Source: Anaerolineaceae bacterium (lineage in GTDB: Bacteria > Chloroflexota > Anaerolineae > Aggregatilineales > Phototrophicaceae). From it: a stretch of DNA of 64,000 nt. The position numbers and the translations under genes were made by a program. Below, in pieces: positions 51,307-60,556 of this stretch. Each line of letters starts with the position of its first letter. Within the stretch, counting starts at the first letter, position 1. The notes under the pieces are model-generated. The model did not search any database, had not been told where the DNA came from, and saw only the letters and a list, made by a program, of their open reading frames with translations. Location of the stretch: the NCBI GenBank assembly GCA_002702065.1, contig NZXX01000002.1, positions 248,001 to 312,000 of the forward strand, in the 5' to 3' direction.

Positions 51307-52083
51307 GTGTCTGACAATTATTCTCGTGCACCATCTGGCTGGGACCCGGTGGCTGATTGGTATGATGGATGGGTGGGCCATGATGGCAGCCATCATCATC
51401 AGAAACTGGCGATTCCCGCTGTATTGCAATTACTTAACCCGCAGCCGGACGAGCATATTCTTGATGTGGGCTGCGGGCAGGGCGTGCTGGCTCCACATCT
51501 GGCGGATCGAGGGGTGTCCTACACCGGTATCGATATCAGCCGCAAGATGATCAGCACTGCACGCAAGCGCCATCGGGGGTGTGGACGTTTTCTGCGCGGC
51601 GACGCCCGTTATCTCAACCGTGTCTCGGCAGTGCGGGCAGGCAGCTTTGATGCGGCGGTCTTTATGCTCAGCATCGAAGATATGAATCCCCTGGAAGAAG
51701 TCATACAGTCCACGGTATGGGCGCTGCGCCGAACCGGGCGAATCGTCCTGCTCTTGCGCCATCCATGTTTCCGGGTGCCGCGCCAGAGTGGCTGGGGGCA
51801 TGACCCGGACCGTAAACTGCGCTATCGCCGTGTCGATTCGTATCTGACGCCGCAGTCGGTGCCCATGAAAGCCTACGAAAAATCGGACAGCGGCGTGACG
51901 ATCAGCTTCCATCGCCCCCTGCATCACTACATCAACACGTTGGCGGGGCATGGTTTCATGGTCAATTACCTGGATGAACTGGTGACCTTCAAGCAAACGC
52001 GCGACCGCGCTGAACGCCGGGCGAATGAGGAATTTCCGCTGTTCATGGCCTTGCGAGCCCAGGGAATTGGTGCTGCTGGCTGA
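51307..52083 (+). CDS. Class I SAM-dependent methyltransferase
   Basis: 258 residues. Motif I is ILDVGCGQGVLAPHLA (about 51-66), then YTGIDISRKMI (motif II), FDAAVFMLSIEDM (motif IV) and ALRRTGRIVLLLRHP (motif V). WDPVADWYDGWVG at the N-terminus is typical of small-molecule methyltransferases of this group. The substrate is unknown. The start is GTG 51307, directly after a structured leader. Confidence 0.85.
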   Translation: MSDNYSRAPSGWDPVADWYDGWVGHDGSHHHQKLAIPAVLQLLNPQPDEHILDVGCGQGVLAPHLADRGVSYTGIDISRKMISTARKRHRGCGRFLRGDARYLNRVSAVRAGSFDAAVFMLSIEDMNPLEEVIQSTVWALRRTGRIVLLLRHPCFRVPRQSGWGHDPDRKLRYRRVDSYLTPQSVPMKAYEKSDSGVTISFHRPLHHYINTLAGHGFMVNYLDELVTFKQTRDRAERRANEEFPLFMALRAQGIGAAG

Positions 52084-52123
52084 TGGAAAGCGGACGCTAA
52101 TTACCGACAATGCTTACCGGTGC

Positions 52124-52151
52124 CATAGGGCGGGTTTGAGCACGCCCTGTG
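52124..52151 (+). terminator. Weak terminator-like hairpin
   Basis: CATAGGGCG (52124-52132) pairs with CGCCCTGTG (52143-52151) with one T-G pair and a 10-nt loop, 41 nt after the methyltransferase stop. Only a short T-poor tail follows. Confidence 0.35.
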
Positions 52152-52181
52152 CATTACTTTCAGAATATTGGATAAAACGTC

Positions 52182-52673
52182 ATGGCTGACAAAGCACACA
52201 TTATCAACGAGCTGCGGGCAGAGTTTGACCGCTGGGAAGCGTTTCTGGCTGACTTGAGAGAGGCGCAGATTGCCACGCCCAGCCACCCCACCAAATGGTC
52301 GATAAAGGATAACATCGCGCATTTGTGGGCCTGGCAGCAGCGCACAATCGCGCGGATGGAAGCGGCAGTACACGGCAAAGAACCAGAATTTCCGGCATGG
52401 CCTGCACACCTTGACCCGGAAATTGAACGTGAGCCAGACGAACTGAATGCCTGGTTGTACGAACAATACCGTGAAAGCCCCTGGCCGCAGGTCTATCAAC
52501 GTTGGCGAACGGGCTACCTCCATTTGATCGAACTGGCGGAGGCGGTGCCGGAACCCGCGCTCATGCAGCCGGGGTATTACACCTGGATGGGGGAACATCC
52601 GTTGGCGCTGATGCTGACAGCTTCCGGTGACCATCATGCTGAACATCGCAGCTGGTTGTTTCCTAAGCCGTAA
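52182..52673 (+). CDS. DinB-like (ClbS/DfsB family) protein
   Basis: A 163-residue four-helix protein. ELRAEFDRWEAFLADL, WSIKDNIAHLWAWQQR and TASGDHHAEHRSWL are the conserved helices of the ClbS/DfsB branch of the DinB superfamily, with His residues at the metal positions (AHLWAW, HHAEH). Members act in thiol transfer or colibactin-type self-protection; the role here is unknown. It ends at a bidirectional terminator. Confidence 0.8.
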   Translation: MADKAHIINELRAEFDRWEAFLADLREAQIATPSHPTKWSIKDNIAHLWAWQQRTIARMEAAVHGKEPEFPAWPAHLDPEIEREPDELNAWLYEQYRESPWPQVYQRWRTGYLHLIELAEAVPEPALMQPGYYTWMGEHPLALMLTASGDHHAEHRSWLFPKP

Positions 52674-52677
52674 ATAG

Positions 52678-52713
52678 AAACAGGGACGGGGCGAACCGCG
52701 TCCCTGTTTTGAT
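52678..52713. terminator. Bidirectional terminator between convergent genes
   Basis: A perfect 11-bp stem AAACAGGGACG (52678-52688) and CGTCCCTGTTT (52699-52709) with a 10-nt loop and T-rich tails on both strands. It serves the DinB-like gene and the Ser/Thr kinase gene. Confidence 0.85.
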
Positions 52714-52724
52714 TCCTGATTGAA

Positions 52725-55406
52725 TCAGGGGCTTATAAAGGGGATCGTCGTTGAGGTCGGCTGGCCGGCAGTTGGCGGCACAATGATCGTTGGCGGCGGA
52801 AGGCTGGTTGGCGGCGGAATCGGTGTCGGAACTGCCGTATTGGTCGCGGTCGCGGTGGGCGGTGGTTCAGCCGTCGGAATCTTGGTTGGCGTCAGGGTAG
52901 GCGTGGGGGATGCTGCCTCACATGGGGCAGGGTCAATATTATCCGGCACGCCATTGCCATTCGTATCCGCGTTGTTCGGGCTGGTGCAGCCGGCCACCTC
53001 GGCCCCATCGCGCAGCGTGTCGTCGTCGGTGTCCGCTTTGGTTGGGTTGGTGGAGTGCACGCGCACTTCTTCACCATCGCTCAGGCCGTCGCCATCGGTG
53101 TCTGCAACGAACGGATCCGTGCCCAGTTGACGCTCGCGTTCATCGGTCAGGCCATCATCGTCGCTGTCCAAACCGGCTTCGGCTGTCAGGCGGGTGACCT
53201 CGGCGCGGGCCGTCGCGGTGGCATTCTGGCTTTGCGAGGCGCCCAACAGCCCGGTTAGCAGCAGGGCCAGCAGCAGGCAGGCCGCAATGCCGATCAGCGC
53301 GGCCAACGCCAGCACCCATGTGGGCAGCATCGGCTGGACCTGCAACGCACCCTGTAGCTGTTTGGTGCCAGCGCGCTGACCCTTACCTGTGACGGTCACA
53401 TCGAATGGGTAGACCTTGGGCGAACCGAAGATCGACTGGCTGCGCGAGATAACGCCCAGCGGGACTTCGAGCGCGTGCCCGGCATCGACTTCAAGCGTTT
53501 CTTCCGGCGTTTCGAAGGTCAGGGCATACTGGTTATCTTTTGCTGCCAGTTCGTATTGATCAGGCGCGTTGCCCTCGTTAATGATCGTGATCAGCGCGGG
53601 TTCGTTGCGGTGGATGAGCCGAGGCTGCAAGCTGGCACTGAACTGGTGATAGGGATTGATCTCCAGAATGCAGGGGATTGTCACAAATACATTGGCGTAT
53701 TTGACGCTGGCGACGCGCAGGATAAAACGATGCTGCCCGGCGCGGCTTTCGCTGGCACGCGGCGGATGCAGCCGCACCCCCAGGGATTCCTGTTTCTCCG
53801 GCAGCAGCTTCAATTGGCGGTCCGGCAGCACAACCCATTCCGGCGGCAGACCTTCGACTTGCAGCGCATAATGATCGACAAACTTGCTGCGGTTCGTCAC
53901 CGCGACGTTGATGTCGTTGTACGACCCCGCTTCGACGATGACGTGGGTCTGGCTGGGCTGCACCTGAATGTGCTCGCTCTCGGCCGGCGGTTCTTCATTG
54001 CGGCTGGCGTCATGTCGTTCTGTACGGCCCGGCTCCTGAACCGGCATGCGAACGCCGCGATCGCGGGCGATGTCGATACGCAGCCAGTAATCACCGATAC
54101 GCACGGCTTCTCTGGGGTCCCAGAAACGGGGAATATTCGCCTGTAACCGTTCGCGGCCCAGGTAGGTGCCGTTGGTCGACCCCAGATCGACAATATAGTA
54201 GCCGCCTTCCGGGTTGCGCTCGATGCGGGCGTGATTGCGCGAGATTTCGGACTTCGCCCCCTGCAAAGCAACATGATTGCTGTTATCCCGGCCAATCGTA
54301 ATCAGGTCACGCTGAATCGCAATTGGATCCAGCTGCTGCGACTTGTAGCGGATCATGAGCAGGTCGAAGCCAAACAGGTCAGATCGATCTGCGGGCGGGT
54401 ACATCGATGGGTCGGTGTGCGGCCAGGTCGGGTTGGTGAAGTGTGTCTGCGAACGCCGGTTATCGACCTTTGGTTTGGGCGGTGGCTCCTGGCGCGGTGC
54501 AGGCTTGGGGGCTGGCTCCGGCTGTGTCGGTACGGCACGCTCCGGGTCATTCTCCATAAATTGGCGCAGCGCATAGGCGATTTCATGGGCGGACTGGTAA
54601 CGGTCCTGCGGGTCCGCAGCCAGGCAGCGATTGATGATTTCCTCAAGGGCCATCGGCAAACCCGGCGGACGGTTGGCCGGTGTCAGCACGGGGCCGCTGC
54701 GATGGGTGCGCACGGCATCGCGCAGCGACTGGGGGTTAAATGGACGATAGCCCACCACCAGCTCGAACAGAATGACGCCCAGCGCGTAAATGTCGGACCG
54801 GGCATCGACCTTGCCACCCAGCACCTGTTCGGGCGACATGTATGCCAGCGTGCCGACCGGCCCGGTCTGTGAGGACTGCATTTCCTGAAGCAGCTTCGCC
54901 AGCCCGAAATCCGCGATCAGCGCCCGGTAGGCGGTGTAGGGACTGCTGCCATCCGTATCGCGCGTGAGCAGGATATTGGCCGGTTTGATGTCGCGGTGGA
55001 TCATGCCTTGCTGGTGCGCGTAATGTAAACCGCTGGCGATCTGCCGCGTGAGTTCGAGGGCTTCGTCGCGTTCCATGCGGCGGCCCTGCTGGCGCAGACG
55101 GTCAATATAATCCTGCAAACTCCCGTCTTCCAGCAGTTCCATCACCAGGAACAACTGACCCTGTTTGCTGAAGAAGTGATGAATCTGGACAATGTTGGGG
55201 TGTTTCAGCCGGGCGGCATTCTGCGCTTCGCGCACGAACCGCTGCTGAAAACTCTCGCGGGCTGCCAGATGCTTGTGCATGATCTTGAGCGCGACCCGCC
55301 GGTTGAGTGACATGTCGGTTGCTTCGTAAACCACGCCCATGCCGCCCTGGCCCAACTGGCGCTCGATACGGAAATTGTCAATCGTCTGGCCGATCAAATC
55401 GGTCAT
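52725..55406 (-). CDS. Transmembrane Ser/Thr protein kinase with FHA domain and calcium-binding repeats
   Basis: 893 residues. A PknB-like kinase domain (about 8-270) has GQGGMGVVYEA, VALKIMHK, HRDIKPANIL, DFGLAK and MSPEQVLGG, so it is active in form. An FHA domain follows (about 360-445; ITIGRDNSNHVAL, ISRNHARIE, DLGSTNGTYLG). Beta-sandwich modules (about 480-690) come next, then one membrane helix (about 697-720; LALAALIGIAACLLLALLLTGLL). After it come thrombospondin type 3 repeats (DSDDDGLTDERE, DTDGDGLSDGEE, DTNGNGVPDNIDP) and a Pro/Thr stalk. The kinase and FHA lie in the cytoplasm, the Ca-binding repeats outside. ATG 55406 follows AGGGGG. Confidence 0.9.
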   Translation of the reverse strand: MTDLIGQTIDNFRIERQLGQGGMGVVYEATDMSLNRRVALKIMHKHLAARESFQQRFVREAQNAARLKHPNIVQIHHFFSKQGQLFLVMELLEDGSLQDYIDRLRQQGRRMERDEALELTRQIASGLHYAHQQGMIHRDIKPANILLTRDTDGSSPYTAYRALIADFGLAKLLQEMQSSQTGPVGTLAYMSPEQVLGGKVDARSDIYALGVILFELVVGYRPFNPQSLRDAVRTHRSGPVLTPANRPPGLPMALEEIINRCLAADPQDRYQSAHEIAYALRQFMENDPERAVPTQPEPAPKPAPRQEPPPKPKVDNRRSQTHFTNPTWPHTDPSMYPPADRSDLFGFDLLMIRYKSQQLDPIAIQRDLITIGRDNSNHVALQGAKSEISRNHARIERNPEGGYYIVDLGSTNGTYLGRERLQANIPRFWDPREAVRIGDYWLRIDIARDRGVRMPVQEPGRTERHDASRNEEPPAESEHIQVQPSQTHVIVEAGSYNDINVAVTNRSKFVDHYALQVEGLPPEWVVLPDRQLKLLPEKQESLGVRLHPPRASESRAGQHRFILRVASVKYANVFVTIPCILEINPYHQFSASLQPRLIHRNEPALITIINEGNAPDQYELAAKDNQYALTFETPEETLEVDAGHALEVPLGVISRSQSIFGSPKVYPFDVTVTGKGQRAGTKQLQGALQVQPMLPTWVLALAALIGIAACLLLALLLTGLLGASQSQNATATARAEVTRLTAEAGLDSDDDGLTDERERQLGTDPFVADTDGDGLSDGEEVRVHSTNPTKADTDDDTLRDGAEVAGCTSPNNADTNGNGVPDNIDPAPCEAASPTPTLTPTKIPTAEPPPTATATNTAVPTPIPPPTSLPPPTIIVPPTAGQPTSTTIPFISP

Positions 55407-55415
55407 GCCATCCAC

Positions 55416-55731
55416 CCCCTATCAGGGCAATCAGTATCAGTTAGCAGTTTACAGTGGTCTGCAATCCGGGCAAGTCGGTCTGCTTGAATGCCTGGCGATG
55501 ATCACATGCCACACCCCTGCCATGTACAGCTGAAGCAGGGGCCTGTGAACTGCCAACTTCTATGTTTATTATACTTACTATCCTAACGAAAAATATTACG
55601 TCCTGAAACCCCCTGGGATAGGGGCGTTCGGCAAACGATGGGGATCAGTATGGCAAACGCGGGTCGCCCTGTGCGCGGTGGTTGGGTCTGGCGCTTTTTC
55701 GACGCTGCAAACTGTCGGGATAGATGGACGG
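55416..55731. other. Gap upstream of the kinase gene
   Basis: A 316-bp stretch with no convincing gene. TATAAT occurs on the minus strand (55568-55573), a possible -10 for the kinase gene, but its -35 region is poor. No terminator for the M23 gene, which ends at 55732, is evident. Confidence 0.5.
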
Positions 55732-57333
55732 TTACCCCAGGCGGCAGCTTTCGACGGCACTCCCCCCCAGTGCCCATCCATCCAGCGTGAACAGGGACAG
55801 GAAACCGCTGCCGGCATGAATGACTTCGGACTGATCAACATTGAGAAGGCGTGCACGCGGGCTGCTGGTGCGGCTGCCCCCGGCATAGAGTTCGATCTGC
55901 AGGATCAGGTCGCCATCTGCCGTATCGAAGATGTTGAGCATGCCATCCAGGTCGAGGGTGTAAAGCAAACAGCCGTTCCCCGTATCCATCAGCGGTGGCA
56001 GCGCCGCGCTGGGCATGGGGTAGCGGATGCGCCAGCGAACCTGCCCCTCGGCATCAAGTGCGAGCAGGGTCTGGTCCGCATCGTCCATGTACACATACGT
56101 ATTGCCGAGTATATCCACAGTGGCTTTGGCGGCACGCCCCGGCACCAGCCCGATGTTGCCGTAACTGTGATTTTGACCGCCGGCAAAGCGCTTGAACTGG
56201 GCACCATCCAACCCGACCCAGCTGCCATCCCACGCCGGGGCCACGACCGGCTGCTGGCTGAAGGTGGCTTCAAACTGGACCTGCCCGGCAGCATCAATCA
56301 ATCGCCAGAGGACGCCGTCGTCCGTGCGGACGCCCAGTGCAATCTGCTGGTCACTGGCGCTGAACAGGGATACGCGGTTATCCGGGGTGATTGCTGGCAG
56401 CGACCACAGCGAGGTGCCTGCCGGGTCATAGGCTTCCAGCCCGCCGCCGGGCATGACAAAGACCAGCGTCTCGCCCAGTGTGACAAATGGTTCATCCAGC
56501 CCATCAACCTGCCAGAGCGCGCTATAACGACCATTTTGCAGCGTAAAGACCTGCCCGTTAAGCGTGTGAATGACGGTGCGATCCTGCGATAGCCCGGCCA
56601 GCCCGGTAATGATGCCATCGGTTTCGATGCGCCACAGAATATCGCCGCCCGGCTGAGCCACAATTTCGAGCATGTCGCCCGATGCCACCGCATAGCGGCC
56701 ACTGTCCAGCGCCACGGGGGGCAGCGCCGGCACGGACTTGAACGTTGCCGCTTCGACAAAGCCGGGCTGCAAGCGGATGCGCCAGAGCTGCGTAAAATCA
56801 AGCGGGTGATACCAGCCTTCGTCCAGCGGATTGGTGGTGACATAGCCGGGACCGCCTTCCTGGGGCAGCCCGCGCCGTATTTCGTAGTGCAGGTGCGGAC
56901 GCCCGCGCGACGGCCAGCCAATCGCGCCTACGATGGTTTCGTGATCGACACACTGTCCCACGCGAGGGAACTTGATGTCGTCGGTTTCTTCCATATGGCC
57001 GTAAAGCGTGTAGGCAGTGGAGTTATCCGGGAAGGTGTGCTCGACAATGACCACGCCTTTTTCCGTGTCCCATTCCTCGATATTGGCGAGCGTGACTCGT
57101 CCTTTGGCTGCCGCATGAACCGGGTCGCCCCAGCGGTCAAAGCCAATGTCGATGCCCAGGTGGTTGCCGCCAAAACGGGCGCGATACTGGGCGAAATCGT
57201 CGTATTCCTCGACCAGATTGTCGATGGGATAATCAATCGAATCGACCACCCCACAAAACGGCGGTGGTTCCTGCGCCAGCGTTACAGCGGGTAAAAACAA
57301 AGCTACCAGTAAAACAATCCACAATCTGTGCAT
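55732..57333 (-). CDS. Secreted M23 peptidase fused to a beta-propeller
   Basis: 533 residues. A signal peptide (LWIVLLVALFLPAVTLAQ, cut near 20) leads to a LytM/M23 domain: HLGIDIGFD (His and Asp ligands, near 57-61), LYGHM, and RPHLHYE (near 145). From about 200 to the end are PQQ/WD-type repeats (GGDILWRIETDGI, NGRYSALWQVDG, AGTSLWSLPAI, EGQVRWRIRYP) forming a beta-propeller. M23 peptidases fused to propellers are uncommon; the propeller may bind envelope material or regulate access to the peptidase. Confidence 0.85.
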   Translation of the reverse strand: MHRLWIVLLVALFLPAVTLAQEPPPFCGVVDSIDYPIDNLVEEYDDFAQYRARFGGNHLGIDIGFDRWGDPVHAAAKGRVTLANIEEWDTEKGVVIVEHTFPDNSTAYTLYGHMEETDDIKFPRVGQCVDHETIVGAIGWPSRGRPHLHYEIRRGLPQEGGPGYVTTNPLDEGWYHPLDFTQLWRIRLQPGFVEAATFKSVPALPPVALDSGRYAVASGDMLEIVAQPGGDILWRIETDGIITGLAGLSQDRTVIHTLNGQVFTLQNGRYSALWQVDGLDEPFVTLGETLVFVMPGGGLEAYDPAGTSLWSLPAITPDNRVSLFSASDQQIALGVRTDDGVLWRLIDAAGQVQFEATFSQQPVVAPAWDGSWVGLDGAQFKRFAGGQNHSYGNIGLVPGRAAKATVDILGNTYVYMDDADQTLLALDAEGQVRWRIRYPMPSAALPPLMDTGNGCLLYTLDLDGMLNIFDTADGDLILQIELYAGGSRTSSPRARLLNVDQSEVIHAGSGFLSLFTLDGWALGGSAVESCRLG

Positions 57334-57428
57334 AAATCTACAATGAACTCATCTGCCAGTGCATTTAGTTTACCACTGAACCTTGCGCATGATGCTGACG
57401 ATCCCGTGAGGGTTTGATGTCGGCAGCC

Positions 57429-58226
57429 TTATTCAGCCGGGGCATAGGTTTCCAGCAAATGCTCCAGCGCCGCCGCCTTGTCCTTGAGTTCGTCGCTTTC
57501 GAGATGATGAACCTCCAGCATGGCGACAAGCTGCGGGTACAGCGCTGGCAGTTGCAGGATGTCGACGATCTGTTCCCGAACCCACTTGTCGTAGGCGATG
57601 GGATACGTGCGGCGGGCGATAAACAGGGCCTGCAAAAACTCGCCAAAGGCATCGTACAGCCGCCGGAATGCCTGAAAGTAAAGGCCACGATCAACATATG
57701 GCGGGATATGATGCAGGTTGTTCAGGCAGTATTTGCGCACCATCGCCAGCCGTTCCTCGCGCAGCTTATCGCTGTAATAGGGCAGCCAGCGGGCCTGCAA
57801 CTGGTCGAACCGGTCTTCACGCTGCCACAGCGGGATGGTGTAGGCGAAGGTGTTGCCGATATCCAGTTCAAAAAAGTCAGGGCCGAGCGTCCAGCCATGC
57901 CGGTAATTATCCGGCACGAACTGCCCGCTGCTGAATGAAATATCCACGTGCGAGTATTTGCCGACCCCCAGCAGCGCGGCATAAACGGGGTCGTCGGCAT
58001 AAACCTGGCTCCATGCCGCTTCAATTTTGGAGCGTTGGGCGGCGGCTTCACTGGCATCCAGCAGCACCGCCAGATCAAGGCAGCTGTCCGGCGTGGCTTT
58101 GCCACGTGCGCAGGAACAGGCCAGCAGGACAGCATTCACCCCCGGCTGCTGCGCAAAGAATTCCGTCGCGTGGCGGGCGGCTTCCTCATGCTGGGGGGTC
58201 GGGTAGGCAGGGCTGAAAACATACAT
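57429..58226 (-). CDS. Nucleotidyltransferase-fold protein with degenerate active site
   Basis: 265 residues. VLLACSCARGKATPDSCLDLAVLL aligns with the nucleotidyltransferase motif GSxARGxxxxxSDxD, but Gly is Cys and the first Asp is Cys (SCLDL), so catalysis is doubtful. A helical C-terminal domain follows as in small-molecule adenylyltransferases. It shares its general layout with the protein at 40073-40861, whose motif is intact. The gene lies between the M23 and FGGY kinase genes on the same strand. Confidence 0.65.
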   Translation of the reverse strand: MYVFSPAYPTPQHEEAARHATEFFAQQPGVNAVLLACSCARGKATPDSCLDLAVLLDASEAAAQRSKIEAAWSQVYADDPVYAALLGVGKYSHVDISFSSGQFVPDNYRHGWTLGPDFFELDIGNTFAYTIPLWQREDRFDQLQARWLPYYSDKLREERLAMVRKYCLNNLHHIPPYVDRGLYFQAFRRLYDAFGEFLQALFIARRTYPIAYDKWVREQIVDILQLPALYPQLVAMLEVHHLESDELKDKAAALEHLLETYAPAE

Positions 58227-58289
58227 CGGGTTCCACCTGCAATATCTAATTTGGACAGGGCGTTACATGGCCCCAAAAGTCTCTTTTAA

Positions 58290-59717
58290 TCAGCGCAGCA
58301 GTTTATCATACAATGCCTGCTGGCGCTCGACTGCCCGCTGATAAATGGCATGATGGTCCGGGTCCGGCTGGCAGCCATCCCCCAGGCTGGGCGGCAGATC
58401 AACCCCCATTGCCAGAATCGCCGTGCCGCGAATGGTCGCTTCGGCCTCGCCGCTGCCATAAACCGGTGCGCCCAGCACATCGGCCATGATCTGCATCCAC
58501 ACCGGCGAGTTAATCAACCCGGCCCCGTTGGCGATAAACTGCACATCATCCGGCAGCAGCGGCTGCAACCGGCGCAAAATCTGGTAGAAGCGGTACGCTA
58601 CAGCTTCCAGCGCCGCCCGCACCAGATGCTCCGGACGTGTATCGAAGGTCATGCCCATAAACACGGCCTGCGCGTTGGCGTTCCAGCCCGGCGCGCGCTC
58701 ACCCGCCAGAAATGGCAGGATGGTCAGCCCGTGACTGTCCGGTTCGATGGCCCCGACTGCTTGCTGCAAGGCGTCTTTATCGCCGGTTTGCAGCACATTG
58801 TTCAGCCATGCATACAGATTGCCCGCATTGCTCAGTGCACCCCCCACTAGCGACCGGTCCGCGTCGATGCGGTAGACAAACAGGCCGTCGGGCGTTTCTT
58901 CCGGCGTACCGGGCACGACCACACGCATGGCCCCGCTGGTGCCGAGCGACAGGGCGACGCATTCCGGTCGGGCGCAATCGCCGCCGATATTGGACGCAAC
59001 ACCATCGCCCACGGATGGATACCACGCCGCGTCCTTGAGCGCCGGCCAGCGCTGTGCCCATTCATCGGGCAGTCCCTCGAAGGGCGTGTTGGCGACTTCG
59101 GAGAGCTGATCGGCTGTGACAGGCAGGTGTTCCAGTGTTTCGTCATCCCAGGTCAGCTGGTGGCGGTTGAACAGGCCGCTCCATGACGCCGTGCTCAGGC
59201 TGATGCGCCGCTGCCCGAAAATGCAGTACAGCGCATATTCGCCCAGGCTCAGCCAGTAGCGGGTTTGGTCGAAGGCGGCGCCCTGTTCGTTGCGCAGCCA
59301 CAGCAGCCGCACCGGCCAATAACTGGTGTGCAGGCGGCAGCCCGTCCGCCGGGTGTAATCGCCGACCTTGGGGCGCAGCTTTTCCACCAGCCCGCCGCCG
59401 CGTGTATCCGCCCAAGTGTAAATCGGGGTGGTTGGCTGACCATCGGCCTCCATGCCCATGAGGTTGCCGACAAGCGTATCCATGGCAACACGGTTGATCG
59501 TCAGTTTGGCCTGGGTGGTTTGCTCTATGGCCTCGTCGATGCAGGCGAAAATCATCTCGTTCATGTTGGCCGGGTCGATCATGACGCCACCATCGGGCGT
59601 TGTCTTCGATTGATACGGCTTTTGAACAAAAATATCTTTCTGGGCCAGCCCCTGCTCATTAAACACCATCGCCCGTACCGACGACGAGCCAACATCAATA
59701 GCCAGTGTGTGGGACAA
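58290..59717 (-). CDS. FGGY-family carbohydrate kinase (gluconokinase-like)
   Basis: A 475-residue two-domain sugar kinase. LAIDVGSSSVRAMVFNEQG is the N-terminal phosphate-1 loop, IYTWADTRGG and HTSYWPVRLLWL are typical of gluconokinase-type FGGY members, and LSLGTSGAMRVV is the adenosine-side loop with the catalytic Asp in VGDGVASNIGGD. It phosphorylates an aldonate or ketose with ATP; gluconate is the best guess from the WADTR and SYWP motifs. No transporter or dehydrogenase gene is adjacent. Confidence 0.87.
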   Translation of the reverse strand: MSHTLAIDVGSSSVRAMVFNEQGLAQKDIFVQKPYQSKTTPDGGVMIDPANMNEMIFACIDEAIEQTTQAKLTINRVAMDTLVGNLMGMEADGQPTTPIYTWADTRGGGLVEKLRPKVGDYTRRTGCRLHTSYWPVRLLWLRNEQGAAFDQTRYWLSLGEYALYCIFGQRRISLSTASWSGLFNRHQLTWDDETLEHLPVTADQLSEVANTPFEGLPDEWAQRWPALKDAAWYPSVGDGVASNIGGDCARPECVALSLGTSGAMRVVVPGTPEETPDGLFVYRIDADRSLVGGALSNAGNLYAWLNNVLQTGDKDALQQAVGAIEPDSHGLTILPFLAGERAPGWNANAQAVFMGMTFDTRPEHLVRAALEAVAYRFYQILRRLQPLLPDDVQFIANGAGLINSPVWMQIMADVLGAPVYGSGEAEATIRGTAILAMGVDLPPSLGDGCQPDPDHHAIYQRAVERQQALYDKLLR

Positions 59718-59876
59718 AGAAGAACTCCATTTTATAGCGAACAGTCGTCAGCTATCAGCCATCAGCTTATAGTCGTGGTATGAGAGATTTACTTCAGGCA
59801 TCTGCTGGTGTTTATTTTTGAAAAGGTATCCGCAGATCATTTTGGCTGAAGACCAATGACTGACGACTCATGACTC

Positions 59877-59910
59877 AAAATAAAAAGAGTGCTCCGCGAA
59901 CGAAGCACCC
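59877..59910 (-). terminator. Intrinsic terminator of the OsmC gene
   Basis: On the minus strand a 10-bp stem with two G-T pairs (59901-59910 with 59887-59896) is capped by a TTCG tetraloop and followed by TTTTTATTTT (59886 down to 59877). Confidence 0.9.
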
Positions 59911-59937
59911 TGAATTGTAGCGCAAAACAGGCAGGCA

Positions 59938-60369
59938 CTAAACCAGTGTGGCGGTTACGGTGATGTGCTCGACATTACCCAGCGCGACCGATACGGGGCA
60001 GCCGGACTTGGTTGCCTGGGCGATTTCCTGAAACTTGGCGTCCTCGATGTCGGGGACTTCGGCTTCGGTGGTCAGCTCGATCTTGTTAATGATAAAACCG
60101 CCTTCGGGCTTCTTGCTGATGTGAACTTTCGCCGTGGTCTTGACGCTGTTGGGCGGGAAACCCGCACGTCCCAGCCCGCCGCTGAGGGCCATTGAATAGC
60201 ACCCGGCATGCGCCGCTGCGATCAGTTCTTCCGGGTTGGTCCCGGTGCCTTCCTCGAAGCGTGAGCTAAACGAGTACTGTCCCTCGTATGCACCGCTGGC
60301 CATTTTCATGGTGCCGTTGCCTTCTTGCAGCGTTCCATTCCAAACCGCTTCCGCTTGACGTACCGGCAT
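59938..60369 (-). CDS. OsmC/Ohr-family peroxiredoxin
   Basis: 143 residues. The redox Cys pair is Cys57 (AAHAGCYSMAL) and Cys124 (SGCPVSVAL), as in OsmC-type hydroperoxide reductases. EAVWNGTLQEGNGTMKMASGAYEG, TNPEELIAAAHA and ITVTATLV place it in the OsmC subgroup. It reduces organic hydroperoxides with lipoyl or thiol donors. A single-gene unit with promoter and terminator; Shine-Dalgarno GAAAGGG. Confidence 0.9.
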   Translation of the reverse strand: MPVRQAEAVWNGTLQEGNGTMKMASGAYEGQYSFSSRFEEGTGTNPEELIAAAHAGCYSMALSGGLGRAGFPPNSVKTTAKVHISKKPEGGFIINKIELTTEAEVPDIEDAKFQEIAQATKSGCPVSVALGNVEHITVTATLV

Positions 60370-60418
60370 AGTGGATCACCCTTTCCATTGATGGTAGATT
60401 TCTCTGATGTCGATCTTG

Positions 60419-60447
60419 AATATACCAGCGTTTACAAGGCCATACAA
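60419..60447 (-). promoter_or_regulatory. Promoter of the OsmC gene
   Basis: On the minus strand TTGTAT (60442-60447) and TATATT (60419-60424) are separated by 17 bp, about 50 bp before ATG 60369. Confidence 0.6.
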
Positions 60448-60556
60448 CCACCAGCAGACCCAGTTTCAACCCTATCTGGCAGCAGGCCACCGGCTGGACT
60501 ATACTGGGAAATCGTCCGCATGATCAATGTGCGGTTTGGTTGAGGGAGTACCTGGA

